A stretch of DNA of 64,000 nucleotides from Gemmatimonadota bacterium (GTDB lineage: Bacteria; Gemmatimonadota; Gemmatimonadetes; Longimicrobiales; Gaopeijiaceae): positions 25,262-89,261 of the forward strand of contig SKKN01000010.1 in the NCBI GenBank assembly GCA_007121455.1, given 5' to 3'. The translations under genes and the position numbers were made by a program. Shown piece by piece: positions 1-12,358 of the stretch; position 1 is the stretch's first letter; every line of letters begins with the position of its first letter. The notes below the pieces were generated by a model. It did not search any database. It saw nothing but the letters and a program-made list of their open reading frames with translations, and had not been told where the DNA came from.

Positions 1-1065
1 GGTGGCCACTCGGAGGAGCGGGAGGTGTCGCTCGCTTCGGGCACGCAGGTGGCCCGCGCGCTGCGCGCAGCGGGCCACGACGTGGTCGCCATGGATACCG
101 CGCACGGCCTGCTCACACTCGAGGAGGAGGAGGAGATCCTGGCCCGGGGGGTCCGGCCCGATCCTCCCCCCCTCGAAGTGCTCGGACTCCTCCGAACGGG
201 TGACACCACGGCGCTCACCAGCTCGCCCGAGCTCCTCGAGGCGGATCTGGTCTTCCCTGCGCTCCACGGTGGAGCCGGCGAGGACGGAACCCTCCAGGCG
301 CTCCTCGACCTCACCGGGCTTCCCTATGCGGGGAGTGGGCGCCTCGGCTGCACGCTCGCGATGGACAAGGAGGTTTCGAAGCGACTCTTCCGCGACGAAG
401 GCATCGCCACGCCGGACTGGGTGGCGTGGAGCGCGGAGGAGGCTCGCCTGTGGGCGGGGGAGGAGGACGGCCCCGAGCTGCGCGCGGTTGGGGACCGGCT
501 CGGCTTTCCCCTGATCGTGAAGCCGCCGTCCGGGGGGTCGACGCTCGGGCTCACTCTGGCCCGAACCCCGGAGAGCCTCGAGGCGGCCGTCCACGAGGCC
601 CTGCGCTACGAGGCGCGTGTGCTCTTCGAGGCGTATGTGAAGGGCCGTGAGCTCACGGTCGGGATCGTGGGGAACGATGCCCTCCCTGTGGGGGAGATCA
701 AACCTGCGCACGAGCTCTTCGATTACGAGTGCAAGTACCAGCCCGGTCTCGCCGAGGAGATTTTTCCGGCGGAGATCCCGAGCGGGGTCGCGCTCGAGTT
801 GCAGGAGTCGGCGCTCGCCGCACACCGGGTCCTTCAGCTGAGCGATTTTTCGCGGGTGGATTTCCTCGTGGACGAGGACGGTGAGGCATGGTGCCTGGAG
901 GCAAACGCCCTCCCCGGCCTCACCTCGAACTCCCTCCTGCCGAAGGCCGCCCGGGCGGCCGGAACGTCCTTCCCGGAACTGTGTGACCAGGTGGTTCGGG
1001 TGGCGCTCGCCCGGTGGGGGATCCAGGGCGCGCTCCCCGGAACCCGGACCTTCAGCGGGGGTTGA
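1..1065 (+). CDS. ddl: D-alanine--D-alanine ligase (5' end outside window)
   Basis: Cytosolic ATP-grasp enzyme that joins two D-alanines for the peptidoglycan stem peptide. The frame is already open at base 1, and the first visible residues (GGHSEEREVSLASG) are the conserved N-terminal ligase motif, so only about the first ten codons are missing; 354 residues are visible. Further support: PLIVKPPSGGSTLG in the ATP-grasp region, GRELTVGIVG, and the C-terminal metal/substrate segment CLEANALPGLTSNSLLPKAA. The GTG at 25 is internal to the conserved motif and is not the start. A rhomboid gene follows after 10 bases on the same strand, so they may share a transcript. Family assignment is secure. 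Confidence 0.95.
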   Translation, partial: GGHSEEREVSLASGTQVARALRAAGHDVVAMDTAHGLLTLEEEEEILARGVRPDPPPLEVLGLLRTGDTTALTSSPELLEADLVFPALHGGAGEDGTLQALLDLTGLPYAGSGRLGCTLAMDKEVSKRLFRDEGIATPDWVAWSAEEARLWAGEEDGPELRAVGDRLGFPLIVKPPSGGSTLGLTLARTPESLEAAVHEALRYEARVLFEAYVKGRELTVGIVGNDALPVGEIKPAHELFDYECKYQPGLAEEIFPAEIPSGVALELQESALAAHRVLQLSDFSRVDFLVDEDGEAWCLEANALPGLTSNSLLPKAARAAGTSFPELCDQVVRVALARWGIQGALPGTRTFSGG

Positions 1066-1075
1066 ACTTCTTCCT

Positions 1076-1924
1076 ATGTCGTACGGCACCCCCCGCTTCG
1101 GCTTCGGCATTCAACTGACGCCGTGGGTCAAGCGACTCCTCATCGCGAACGCCGCGGTCTTTTTCCTGGCGATCGTCGGTCTGGGGCCCTTCCTGCGCGA
1201 GTGGTTTGCATTCCACCCGACCCAGGTGTTCTTCCGACCCTGGGGTGTGGTCACCTACATGTTCGTTCACGGGGACTTCTGGCACCTCTTCGTGAACATG
1301 CTCGTGCTCTTCTTCTTCGGTCCCCCACTCGAAGGGAAGTGGGGCTCCCGCGAGTTCGTGAAGTACTTTGCGGTCTGCGGGATGGGGGGCGTCGCGCTGA
1401 GCTTCATCTTTGCTCCCGGCAGCTCGATCATCGGCGCGTCGGCCGCCACCTACGGCCTGATGCTCGCGTTCGCGATGAACTGGCCGAACTCCCCCATCTA
1501 CGTCTGGGGCATCTTTCCGGTCAAGGCGAAGTGGCTCGTCGGCTTCTTCTTCGTCATGGCCTTCCTCTCCGCAGTCGGCGGAGCGGGCGGCGGAATCGCC
1601 CACTTCGCCCATCTGGGTGGGTTGTTGGCCGGGCTCGTCTACCTGAAAAGTGACTGGCGGATCGGAAAGCGCCTGGACCAGCTCCGTGAAGCGGCCCGGG
1701 TCCGACGCTTCGCGATCGTCTCGAGGGAGAGCCAGGGGGAGGAGGACGAGGACACTCCGGACGAGCGGCGCGGTCGTCCTCGGCGGAGTCGGCGCAAGGA
1801 GGAGGCGCTCCTCGACGAGGTCGACCGGATTCTGGACAAGATCTCGGAGCGGGGGATGAGCTCCCTTTCCGACGAGGAGCGTCGGGTCCTGGACGAGGTG
1901 TCGAGGAAGCGACGGTCCAACTGA
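1076..1924 (+). CDS. Rhomboid family intramembrane serine protease
   Basis: Predicted integral membrane protease of 282 residues with about six hydrophobic segments. The catalytic serine is probably Ser122 in GASAATYG; many rhomboids have G after the serine, here it is A. The catalytic histidine is probably His179 in HFAHLGGLLAG, with His176 three residues before it. The early HGDFWHLFVNMLVLFFFG segment is the usual HxxxN-type rhomboid signature. The C-terminal tail of roughly 80 residues is cytosolic-looking, rich in Arg and Glu and low in hydrophobics. The ATG at 1076 starts just before the first membrane segment; the frame is open further upstream but that overlaps ddl. The substrate cannot be told from sequence. 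Confidence 0.9.
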   Translation: MSYGTPRFGFGIQLTPWVKRLLIANAAVFFLAIVGLGPFLREWFAFHPTQVFFRPWGVVTYMFVHGDFWHLFVNMLVLFFFGPPLEGKWGSREFVKYFAVCGMGGVALSFIFAPGSSIIGASAATYGLMLAFAMNWPNSPIYVWGIFPVKAKWLVGFFFVMAFLSAVGGAGGGIAHFAHLGGLLAGLVYLKSDWRIGKRLDQLREAARVRRFAIVSRESQGEEDEDTPDERRGRPRRSRRKEEALLDEVDRILDKISERGMSSLSDEERRVLDEVSRKRRSN

Positions 1925-1945
1925 GTGCCGTAGCTGCTTTTTTGC

Positions 1946-1975
1946 TTGACCCTCAGCGCGGCCGTGCAGTATGGT
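1946..1975 (+). promoter_or_regulatory. Sigma70-type promoter candidate for the EF-G-like gene
   Basis: TTGACC (1946-1951), an 18-base spacer, then TATGGT (1970-1975), about 95 bases before the EF-G-like start. It lies in the 145-base spacer after the rhomboid gene, and similar TTGA-N17-TA elements precede purA and ffh in this window. Called by eye only. Confidence 0.5.
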
Positions 1976-2069
1976 GACCTTCCCCCCTCTCTCCCGCCCG
2001 GGAGGGTCCCAGTAACGGGCGTATTGCAGCCGTGGGCGGTTCGTTGAACCCACTCCTGGAGGAGCGCGG

Positions 2070-4163
2070 ATGCCATCGGTGAAGGAATATCCTGGGGAGC
2101 GGATCCGGAACGTCGCCGTGTTGGGGCACGGAGGGTCCGGCAAGAGCACGCTGGTAGACGCGCTCTGCTTCGTCGGAGGCACCTCGGACCGGCTTGGGGA
2201 CGTCGACCGCGGTCACGCCCTCACGATGACCACTCCCGAAGAGCTCGACCACGGGTTCTCCATGCAGGTGACCCCCGCTTTCACCGAGTGGGACGGGACC
2301 AAGATCAACCTCCTCGACACCCCGGGATACCTGGACTTCACAGGCGAGGCGCGGGCAGCCACCCGGATCGCGGACGGCGCGATCGTAACCGTCGGCGCCA
2401 CACAGGGGATCCAGGTGGGCACGGAGAAGGTGTGGCAGTACTGTCGCGACCGGCAGCTCCCGCGGATCGTCTTCGTCTCGATGATGGACAAGGAGAACGC
2501 GGACTTCGAGAAGGTCTATCACGAGATCAAGGGCCAGCTCTCCCAGAAGGTCGTTCCGGTCGAGATCCCGGTGGGGGAGGGGCCGGACTTCCGCGGCATC
2601 ATCAACCTCTTCAGCGAGAAGGCGCACATCTACCGTCCGGGCACGCAGAAGGGCGAGTACGATGAAACGGAGGTGCCGGAGGAGCTCAGGGACCGCTTCG
2701 AAAGCTGGTTCACCGAGCTTCAGGAGACCCTCGCGACGATGGACGAGGTCCTCTTGGAAAAGTACCTGGAGGGGGAGAAGATCAGTCGCGAGGAGGCGGT
2801 CGATGCGATGGCCCGCGGGATGGCGAGAGGGGAGGTGATTCCCCTCTTCTGCGGATCCGCCGGCAGGACCTTCGGCATGCGGGCCCTTCTTCGGAAAATC
2901 GTGGAGCTCGTGCCCGCTCCGCCGGAGCGGGGCGGTGTCATGGCGCAACGGGCGGGGCGGGATCAGACGGTCGAGCTGCGGGGCAAGGATGACGAACCTC
3001 TGGCCGCGCTCATCTTCAAGACGACGAGCGAGCCGCACGTCGGCGAGATCTCCTACTTCCGGCTCTTCAGCGGTGTGGTGGTGAGCGGGATGGAGGTGGC
3101 GAACGCCGAGCGCGAGATCACGGAAAAGCTTCATCACGTCGCCGTCCCGAACGGAAAGGAGAGGCTCGCCGTCTCCCGGCTCCACGCGGGGGACATCGGC
3201 GTCGTGATGAAGCTCAAGGACAGCCACACGAACGACACCTTGTCCTCCCCCAACCGGCCCCTCGTGCTGGAGAAGATCGATTTTCCCCAGCCGGATATCG
3301 CGGTCGCGATCCAGGGAGTCTCCCGCAGCGACGAGGACAAGCTCGGGGAGGTTCTGCCCAAGCTCCAGCAGGAGGATCCCTCCTTCGTCGCCGAGTACAA
3401 CGCGGAGCTCGGTCAGACGATCGTGCGCGGCCTCGGGGAGCTCCACCTGAACGTGCAGATGGAGCGCATGAAGCGGCGCTACTCCGTGTCGGTGACGACG
3501 GAGGAGCCCCGGATCGCCTACCGGGAAACGATCGTGGCGGAGGGCGAGGGGGGCGCGCGCTTCAAGAAGCAGACCGGGGGGCGCGGCCAGTTCGGCGAGT
3601 GTCACATCCGCCTGCGTCCTCTGCCCCGTGGCGAGGGGTACCGCTTCGTCGACGCGATCAAGGGCGGAGTGATCCCCACCAAGTTCATTCCCTCCGTCGA
3701 CCGGGGGATCCAGGACTCCGCTCAGCAGGGCGTGCTCGCCGGGTACCCCATGGTGGACTTCGAGGCTGAATGCATCGACGGGAAGTACCACCCGGTCGAT
3801 TCCTCGGACATCGCCTTCCAGGTGGCCGGATCGATGGCTTTCAAAGAGGTCGTGGCGCGCTCGACGCCGATCCTCCTCGAGCCGATCATGGACGTCGAGG
3901 TGGTCGTCCCCGACGAAGCCCTCGGTGACATCATGGGCGACATCACGCAGCGGAGAGGCAAGGTTCTTGGCATGGACGCCGACGGTGGCACCACCACGGT
4001 CCACGCCCGAATTCCGGAGGGTGAGTTGTACAAGTACGCGGCCGCCCTTCGTGCGATGACCCAGGGACGTGCCCACCATACCCGGACGTTCTCCGGCTAC
4101 GAGCCCGTCCCCGATCATGTCGCCGACAAGCTGGCTCAGGACGGGAGGCAGAAGACCGCCTGA
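2070..4163 (+). CDS. Elongation factor G-like GTPase (EF-G2/FusA2 type)
   Basis: A 697-residue protein with the full EF-G architecture: GTPase domain with P-loop GHGGSGKST near residue 20, a beta-barrel domain II, domain III, domain IV ([16 protein letters not shown]) and a C-terminal EF-G V-like domain. It belongs to the divergent EF-G-like group rather than the housekeeping factor. The G3 motif reads DTPGY where canonical EF-G has DTPGH, so the catalytic His position is Tyr. The G2 region reads HGFS instead of RGIT. The G4 motif, NKMD in EF-G, reads SMMD. The start is supported by GGAGG at 2058-2062. It has its own promoter candidate and a hairpin after it, so it is probably monocistronic. 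Its role is unknown; it should not be taken as the main translocase. Confidence 0.85.
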   Translation: MPSVKEYPGERIRNVAVLGHGGSGKSTLVDALCFVGGTSDRLGDVDRGHALTMTTPEELDHGFSMQVTPAFTEWDGTKINLLDTPGYLDFTGEARAATRIADGAIVTVGATQGIQVGTEKVWQYCRDRQLPRIVFVSMMDKENADFEKVYHEIKGQLSQKVVPVEIPVGEGPDFRGIINLFSEKAHIYRPGTQKGEYDETEVPEELRDRFESWFTELQETLATMDEVLLEKYLEGEKISREEAVDAMARGMARGEVIPLFCGSAGRTFGMRALLRKIVELVPAPPERGGVMAQRAGRDQTVELRGKDDEPLAALIFKTTSEPHVGEISYFRLFSGVVVSGMEVANAEREITEKLHHVAVPNGKERLAVSRLHAGDIGVVMKLKDSHTNDTLSSPNRPLVLEKIDFPQPDIAVAIQGVSRSDEDKLGEVLPKLQQEDPSFVAEYNAELGQTIVRGLGELHLNVQMERMKRRYSVSVTTEEPRIAYRETIVAEGEGGARFKKQTGGRGQFGECHIRLRPLPRGEGYRFVDAIKGGVIPTKFIPSVDRGIQDSAQQGVLAGYPMVDFEAECIDGKYHPVDSSDIAFQVAGSMAFKEVVARSTPILLEPIMDVEVVVPDEALGDIMGDITQRRGKVLGMDADGGTTTVHARIPEGELYKYAAALRAMTQGRAHHTRTFSGYEPVPDHVADKLAQDGRQKTA

Positions 4164-4208
4164 AGCGGCGGGGCGAAGGATCGGAACGGCGGCGAAGGTG
4201 CAGGACCC

Positions 4209-4253
4209 GGGAGCCGGAGAGGGTGTACGCCCCTCCCGGCTCCCGTCTATATT
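4209..4253 (+). terminator. Hairpin after the EF-G-like gene
   Basis: GGGAGCCGG (4209-4217) pairs perfectly with CCGGCTCCC (4236-4244), with three further inner G-C pairs, followed by a short T-containing stretch to 4253. Probably an intrinsic terminator, though the T run is weak. Confidence 0.5.
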
Positions 4254-4324
4254 TCCCCCCGCGAGGCGGGTCTGCCGTCTCTCACCTCTTCCCAGAACGT
4301 TGGTGCAGCACGAAGGAGGATCCG

Positions 4325-5071
4325 GTGGCGGGTCATAACAAGTGGTCACAGATCAAGCGAAAGAAGGCGGTGAACGACCAGCGCCGCGGGAAGATGTTCT
4401 CCAAGCTGATCCGCGAGATCACCGTCGCGTCGCGGGAGGGGGGCGGGGAGCCGGACTACAACCCTCGACTTCGACTTGCGGTCGATACGGCGAAGGCGGA
4501 GAACATGCCCGTCGACAACATCGACCGGGCGATCAAGCGGGGGACCGGCGAGCTCGAGGGAGCGAACTACGACGAGGTGATCTACGAGGGGTACGCCCCG
4601 GGCGGGGTCGCGCTCTACATCGAAGCGATGACGGACAACCAGAACCGCACCGTCCAGGAAATCCGTCACACGCTCGAGAAGAACGGCGGAAATCTCGGGA
4701 CCGATGGATCCGTGGCCTGGCAATTCGACCGCAAGGGACAGATCTTCGTGGACGCGAATCAGTACACGGAGGACGCGGTGATCGAAGCGGGAGTGGAGGC
4801 GGGCGCGGAGGACGTGGTCGAGCAGGCGGGCGAATGGGTCATTACGACGCCCCTCTCCTCCTTCCATGAGGTGCAGAACGGCCTCAAGGAGCGAGGGGTC
4901 GAGTTCAGTCGGGCGGAGCTGGCGATGCTGGCGAAGAACGAGGTCGCGGTGGAGGGCGCGGAAGCCGAGCGCCTCCTCCGGCTTCTCGATGCGCTCGACG
5001 AGCTCGACGACGTTCAGAAGGTCCACTCCAACGCGGACATCGACGACGAGGTACTGGTCGAGGCGATGTGA
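4325..5071 (+). CDS. yebC: YebC/TACO1-family protein
   Basis: A 248-residue cytosolic protein beginning MAGHNKWSQIKRKK, the hallmark N terminus of the family, with the conserved GYAPGGVALYIEAMTDN segment in the middle. Members are described both as transcriptional regulators and as ribosome-associated factors that relieve stalling at proline stretches; the sequence alone does not decide between them. The GTG start at 4325 is supported by AGGAGG at about 4315-4320 and by the motif. It stands directly upstream of ruvC, a very common yebC-ruvC arrangement, and its stop at 5069-5071 abuts the first candidate ruvC start. Confidence 0.93.
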   Translation: MAGHNKWSQIKRKKAVNDQRRGKMFSKLIREITVASREGGGEPDYNPRLRLAVDTAKAENMPVDNIDRAIKRGTGELEGANYDEVIYEGYAPGGVALYIEAMTDNQNRTVQEIRHTLEKNGGNLGTDGSVAWQFDRKGQIFVDANQYTEDAVIEAGVEAGAEDVVEQAGEWVITTPLSSFHEVQNGLKERGVEFSRAELAMLAKNEVAVEGAEAERLLRLLDALDELDDVQKVHSNADIDDEVLVEAM

Positions 5072-5095
5072 GTGCCGCCCCAATCGAGGAACCGG

Positions 5096-5605
5096 ATGTC
5101 CGGAGGGAACGGGAGAGGAGCGTGGGTGGTTCTGGGCATCGATCCCGGGACGGCGGTGACGGGCTATGGGGTGGTGGGCCGGACGGCCGACGCTCCCTTT
5201 TCGCTCCTCGAATGCGGGGTGGTGCGTACCTCCGCCCGAAAGCCGCTCCCGGTCCGCATCCGGGAGATCTTCCACACCGTCCAGGACGTGATCGAGCGCT
5301 TCGACCCGGATGTCGTCTCCGTGGAGGATGTGTTCCAGGGAAAGAACGTGCGCAGCGCCCTGACCCTCGGGCACGCGAGGGGCGCGATCCTTCTCGCAGC
5401 AGCCCTTCGCGACGTGGAGATCGCGGAATACTCGCCCCGCGAGATCAAGAAGGCGGTGGTGGGCACCGGAAGCGCCACCAAGGACCAGGTCGCATTCATG
5501 GTCCAGAAGCAGCTCCGCCTTCGCACTGCCCCCGCTCCCTCGGACGCCGCGGACGGCGTCGCCGCCGCACTCTGTCATTGTCTCTCCGGCCAGGTGCTGC
5601 GTTGA
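5096..5605 (+). CDS. ruvC: Holliday junction resolvase RuvC
   Basis: Endonuclease that cleaves four-way junctions during recombination, working with RuvAB. Acidic active-site residues are visible in LGIDPGTAVTGYG (first Asp), SVEDVF (Glu) and the C-terminal DAADGVAAALCH segment. The product is 169 residues from ATG 5096, close to the family norm of about 170. A GTG at 5072 directly after the yebC stop would add eight residues; I prefer 5096 because GAGG lies at the right distance and the extra residues look unconserved. Part of a yebC-ruvC-ruvA-ruvB run. Confidence 0.93.
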   Translation: MSGGNGRGAWVVLGIDPGTAVTGYGVVGRTADAPFSLLECGVVRTSARKPLPVRIREIFHTVQDVIERFDPDVVSVEDVFQGKNVRSALTLGHARGAILLAAALRDVEIAEYSPREIKKAVVGTGSATKDQVAFMVQKQLRLRTAPAPSDAADGVAAALCHCLSGQVLR

Positions 5606-5630
5606 GCCGCGGGCCGTACGGGAGGACGCC

Positions 5631-6210
5631 ATGATCAGTCGGATCAAGGGCGTTCTGCTTCACCGCGAAGCGAGCCGGGTCGAGGTCGAGACCCGCTCCG
5701 GCGTCGTCTACGAGATCGAGGTGCCGCTCACCGTCTCGGAGCGGCTTCCACGGCCGGGCTCGGAGGTCGAGATCCGGACCGTGTACCTCGTGAGGGAGGA
5801 CGCGGTCAGTCTCTTCGGGTTCCTCTCCCCGGAGGAGCGAGCGCTCTTCGTCCGACTCCTCAGCGCATCCGGGGTGGGAGGCCGTCTCGCGCTCGCAATG
5901 CTTTCCACCTTCCCGGCGGGACGGCTCGCCCGGGCGATCGCGGAGAAGGACGTGGCGGCGCTCACGCAGATCAGCGGAGTCGGCAAGAAGACCGCCGAGC
6001 GGATCGCGCTGGAGCTCTCCGACAAGGTGGCGGATCTCGTCGGGGCCCCGGTGTCGACCGGATCCGGGGACGGAGCGGGGGCTCAGGAGGCGGTGAAGGC
6101 GCTCGTGGCCCTCGGGCACTCCTTCCAGGAGGCGGACCGGGCCGTCCGGCAGGTTCTCGACGAGGAGGAGCCGGCCAGCACGGAGGCGCTGATCCGAAAG
6201 GCGCTCGCCC

Positions 6211-6218
<8 letters not shown>
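5631..6218 (+). CDS. ruvA: Holliday junction branch migration protein RuvA
   Basis: Junction-binding subunit of the RuvAB motor, 195 residues. It starts with the OB-fold sequence [20 protein letters not shown]. The helix-hairpin-helix region contains [16 protein letters not shown] near residue 110-125. A flexible acidic/Gly linker and a small C-terminal domain (the part that contacts RuvB) follow. Its stop at 6216-6218 overlaps the ruvB GTG at 6211 by eight bases, indicating translational coupling. Confidence 0.95.
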
Positions 6219-9526
<3,308 letters not shown>

Positions 9527-9605
9527 ACCCGAGGTCCGGCGGTTTCGACCGGCATCCCGGATCCGAAAATCGCCGCCATTCGCCGGGTAACCCAAGGAGA
9601 GGGTC

Positions 9606-9971
9606 TTGATCGAGAGCGCGCTCGCACTTGTGGCCCCCGAAGGAGAGGGCGGGGGTCGCATGCTTATCTTCATGGTGCAGATCGTGGCGATCTTCGCCAT
9701 CTTCTACTACCTCCTGATCCGTCCCCAGAAGAAGGAGCAGGAGCGTCATCGCGAGATGGTGGGAAGCCTGCAGAAGGGTCACGAGATCATTACCGCCGGA
9801 GGCATCATCGGCACCGTCGTCCATGCCGAGCCCGACCGCCTCACGATCCGGACGGCGGACAACACCCGCCTCGTGATCGATCGTTCGAAAGTCGCTCAAC
9901 TCGTGATGCCGGCGGAAGAGGACACCGGGTCCGGCGGCGGGCGAAAGGCTACGAAGAAGGGAGGACGCTGA
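9606..9971 (+). CDS. yajC: Preprotein translocase accessory subunit YajC
   Basis: Small inner-membrane partner of SecDF, 121 residues. One N-terminal membrane helix (MVQIVAIFAIFYYLLI) is followed by the diagnostic RPQKKEQERH motif and a cytosolic beta-rich part with GGIIGTVV. The start is a TTG at 9606 chosen because a strong AAGGAGAGG lies just before it (9594-9602); an ATG at 9660 would remove the 18 residues before the helix. The tgt-yajC order is widespread, but secD/secF do not follow here: def begins five bases after the stop. Confidence 0.9.
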   Translation: MIESALALVAPEGEGGGRMLIFMVQIVAIFAIFYYLLIRPQKKEQERHREMVGSLQKGHEIITAGGIIGTVVHAEPDRLTIRTADNTRLVIDRSKVAQLVMPAEEDTGSGGGRKATKKGGR

Positions 9972-9976
9972 GGAGC

Positions 9977-10516
9977 ATGGCCGTTCGTGAGATCGAGATC
10001 CTGGGCAGCGAGGTGCTCCGGACCCCCGCCCTCGAGGTGGAGGCGTTCGACGAGGGGCTCCGGGGGCTGGTTCGGGACATGTTCGAGACGATGTACCGTG
10101 CCGAAGGGGTCGGGCTTGCCGGGCCCCAGGTCGGAGTCTCGCGGAGGGTCGTCGTCCTCGACGTCGCGGCGGCCGAGGACGAGGAGTCCGAGGGGCCACG
10201 TCGGTTCGCGCTCGTGAATCCGGTCGTGGTGGAAGCTTCCTCGAGCACGGACCGGGCCCCGGAGGGGTGCCTCAGCATTCCCGGGATGAGCGAGGTGGTC
10301 ATGCGCCCGTCCGAGGTCCTCGTGACGGGGGCGGATCCGGAGGGGGCGCCCCTGGAGATCCGGGCTCGTGGATTTCTCGCTCGGGCGCTCCAGCACGAGA
10401 TCGATCACCTGGACGGCGTTCTCTTCATCGATCACCTTAGTCCCCTCAAGCGTCGCATGCTCCTCCGAAAGTGGCGCAAGCGCCAGGAAGAGGAAGCAGC
10501 GGAGGTTCAAGGCTGA
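9977..10516 (+). CDS. def: Peptide deformylase
   Basis: Metalloenzyme that removes the formyl group from nascent proteins; 179 residues. All three signature motifs are present: GVGLAGPQVG (usual form GxGxAAxQ, here AG), EGCLSIPG with the metal-binding Cys, and QHEIDHLDG with the two metal His and the catalytic Glu. It is followed after seven bases by fmt, the transferase that adds the same formyl group to initiator tRNA, the classical def-fmt pair. Confidence 0.96.
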   Translation: MAVREIEILGSEVLRTPALEVEAFDEGLRGLVRDMFETMYRAEGVGLAGPQVGVSRRVVVLDVAAAEDEESEGPRRFALVNPVVVEASSSTDRAPEGCLSIPGMSEVVMRPSEVLVTGADPEGAPLEIRARGFLARALQHEIDHLDGVLFIDHLSPLKRRMLLRKWRKRQEEEAAEVQG

Positions 10517-10523
10517 CAGCACG

Positions 10524-11462
10524 GTGAGAATCGTCTTCTGGGGGTCGCCCGCGTTCGCCCTCCCCTCCTTGAGGGCCTTGCTCGAGGAGGGTCACGACGT
10601 CGTGGGCGTCGTGACGCAGCCGGACCGTCCAGCGGGCCGGGGCCGCCGCCTCCGGCCCTCCGCCGTGAAGGAAGTCGCGCTCGAAGAGGATGTTCCCGTC
10701 CTGACCCCGGAGCGGCCTCGCGGAGACGCGTTTCTCGAGGACTTGCGATCGCTCGAGCCCGAGGTCTCCGTGGTGGTCGCCTATGGGCACATCCTCCGGC
10801 CCGAAGTGCTCGACCTTCCAGGGCAGGGCTCGATCAACGTCCACGCCTCCCTCCTCCCCGACCTTCGGGGCGCCGCACCGGTCAACTGGGCGATCATCCG
10901 TGGCTTCCAGACGACCGGCGTGACGATCATGCGGATGACCGAGGGGATGGATGCGGGCCCGATCCTTCTGCAGCACGAGGAGCCGATCGGGGAGCGGGAC
11001 ACGGCCAGCTCGCTCACGCTTCGTCTTAGCGAGGTCGGTGCGGGAGCTCTCGTCGAGGCTCTGGCCTTGTTGGAGCTCGGGGTCATCGAAGAGCGGGAGC
11101 AGGATCACGACCGGGCGAGCTTCGCTCCGAAGGTCGACCGCGAGACGGCGCGGATCGATTGGGCGCTGAGTGCCGAGAAGGTGAGCCGCTGGATTCGGGG
11201 AATGGACCGGATTCCGGGGGCGTGGAGCCCCCTCGGAGGGGAGCCTGTGAAGCTCTTTTCTCCCGAGGTTCTCTTTTCGGTGGATCATGGGGCGCCTCCC
11301 GGAACCGTCCTCATTGGGGATCCGGATGGGGAGGGGCTCATTGTGGCCACGGATCCCGGCGCGGTACGGATCGACGTGGTCCAGCCCGCGGGCAAACGAA
11401 GGATGGACGCGGGGGCCTGGCTGCGGGGATCCGGACCCGGAGAAGGCGATCGCTTCGGGTGA
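10524..11462 (+). CDS. fmt: Methionyl-tRNA formyltransferase
   Basis: Formylates Met-tRNAfMet from 10-formyltetrahydrofolate; 312 residues. It starts with the Rossmann segment RIVFWGSPAFALPSL. The catalytic part contains SLLPDLRGAAPVNWAI and the conserved GVTIMRMTEGMDAGPIL segment. The C-terminal tRNA-binding domain is present (KVSRWIRGMDRIPGAWS). The start is GTG 10524; the upstream in-frame stretch overlaps def and is not conserved. The stop overlaps the GTG of the thiamine phosphate synthase gene. Confidence 0.95.
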   Translation: MRIVFWGSPAFALPSLRALLEEGHDVVGVVTQPDRPAGRGRRLRPSAVKEVALEEDVPVLTPERPRGDAFLEDLRSLEPEVSVVVAYGHILRPEVLDLPGQGSINVHASLLPDLRGAAPVNWAIIRGFQTTGVTIMRMTEGMDAGPILLQHEEPIGERDTASSLTLRLSEVGAGALVEALALLELGVIEEREQDHDRASFAPKVDRETARIDWALSAEKVSRWIRGMDRIPGAWSPLGGEPVKLFSPEVLFSVDHGAPPGTVLIGDPDGEGLIVATDPGAVRIDVVQPAGKRRMDAGAWLRGSGPGEGDRFG

Positions 11463-12073
11463 TCCCCCCTCTCCACGTGGTGACGGACGACCGGGTCCTC
11501 GACCGGGACGGGTTCCTGGAGAGCGCCTCCCGGGTTCTGGCGTCAGGTGGGCCCAGACTGGCCCTCCACATCCGGGGCCCCCACACCTCCGGTCGGCGCC
11601 TTCACGATCTCTGCTCCGCGCTCCGGAACACCTCACGGAGCGCCGGTGCCCTCCTCCTGGTGAACGACCGGGTGGACGTCGCTCGAGTGGTGGCGGCGGA
11701 CGGAGTTCAGCTCGGGGCGAGGAGCCTCCCCGCCGAGGCGGCTCGCGAGCTGCTGGGGCCGGAGTCCTGGATCGGTGTGTCCGTGCACGATCCGGTTGAA
11801 GCCGGCTCGGCGGAATCCGAGGGGGTGGACTTCTTCCTCCTCGGCACGATCTTTCCGACGCCGAGTCACCCGGGGCGGACGGGAGGAGGTGTGGCACGGA
11901 TCCGGGCGTTTCGGGAGCGCACCGACCGGAGGATGATCGCGATCGGCGGGATCGCTCCGGGCCGGGTGCGGGAGGTCGTCGCGGCGGGTGCCGACGGTGT
12001 CGCGGTGATGCGGGCCGTGTGGAGCGCTCCGGATCCGGCTGGGGCGGTTCAGGACTTCTTGAGAGAGTTGTAG
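11459..12073 (+). CDS. thiE: Thiamine phosphate synthase (ThiE/TenI family)
   Basis: TIM-barrel protein of 204 residues that in ThiE joins the HMP-pyrophosphate and thiazole halves of thiamine. Family signatures: LVNDRVDVARVVAADGVQLG, WIGVSVHD, FFLLGTIFPTPSHPG and IAIGGIAPGRVREVVAAGADGVAVM. TenI, a thiazole aromatase, has nearly the same fold, so TenI activity is a fair alternative. Because thiS and thiG follow, a role in the thiazole branch would also fit. The GTG start overlaps the fmt stop by four bases. Confidence 0.85.
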   Translation: MIPPLHVVTDDRVLDRDGFLESASRVLASGGPRLALHIRGPHTSGRRLHDLCSALRNTSRSAGALLLVNDRVDVARVVAADGVQLGARSLPAEAARELLGPESWIGVSVHDPVEAGSAESEGVDFFLLGTIFPTPSHPGRTGGGVARIRAFRERTDRRMIAIGGIAPGRVREVVAAGADGVAVMRAVWSAPDPAGAVQDFLREL

Positions 12074-12082
12074 GAGGAATCC

Positions 12083-12325
12083 ATGCGCTCAGAGAAAGAA
12101 GAGGACCGGCAGGAGGCTCCGCTCACCCGGATCCAGGTGAACGGGAAGGAGGCCGTGGTCCCCGGACCGATCTCGGTGCGGGGGCTGCTCGAGCACCTCG
12201 ATCTGCAGCCCGAGCTCGTCGTGGTGGAGCGGAACCGCGAGATCCTGAGCAGGGACCGCTACGACCGGGTGGACGTCGAGGAAGGGGACCGATTCGAGCT
12301 CGTCCACTTCGTCGGCGGGGGCTGA
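12083..12325 (+). CDS. thiS: Sulfur carrier protein ThiS
   Basis: Ubiquitin-like 80-residue protein that carries sulfur as a C-terminal thiocarboxylate to ThiG. The C terminus is FVGGG, giving the essential Gly-Gly end, and VNGKEAVVPGPISVRGLLEHLDL matches the beta-grasp core. About 14 charged residues precede the core, which is longer than usual. No ThiF-type activating enzyme is visible in the window. The gene lies directly before thiG, its partner. Confidence 0.92.
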   Translation: MRSEKEEDRQEAPLTRIQVNGKEAVVPGPISVRGLLEHLDLQPELVVVERNREILSRDRYDRVDVEEGDRFELVHFVGGG

Positions 12326-12358
12326 CGGCGGGCGAACCGCATGCACGAAGGAGGAGAG

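Noticed and set aside
2..514. Overlapping open frame at the left edge
   Set aside because: Arg/Ser-rich shadow of ddl, which is clearly coding in frame 1.
1953..4349. 798-codon open frame on the minus strand
   Set aside because: Antisense shadow of the EF-G-like gene; composition is typical of GC-rich antisense frames and no family motif is present.
12074..12358. Thiamine riboswitch for the thi genes
   Set aside because: thiE overlaps fmt and the spacers are only 9 and 33 bases, leaving no room for a TPP aptamer.
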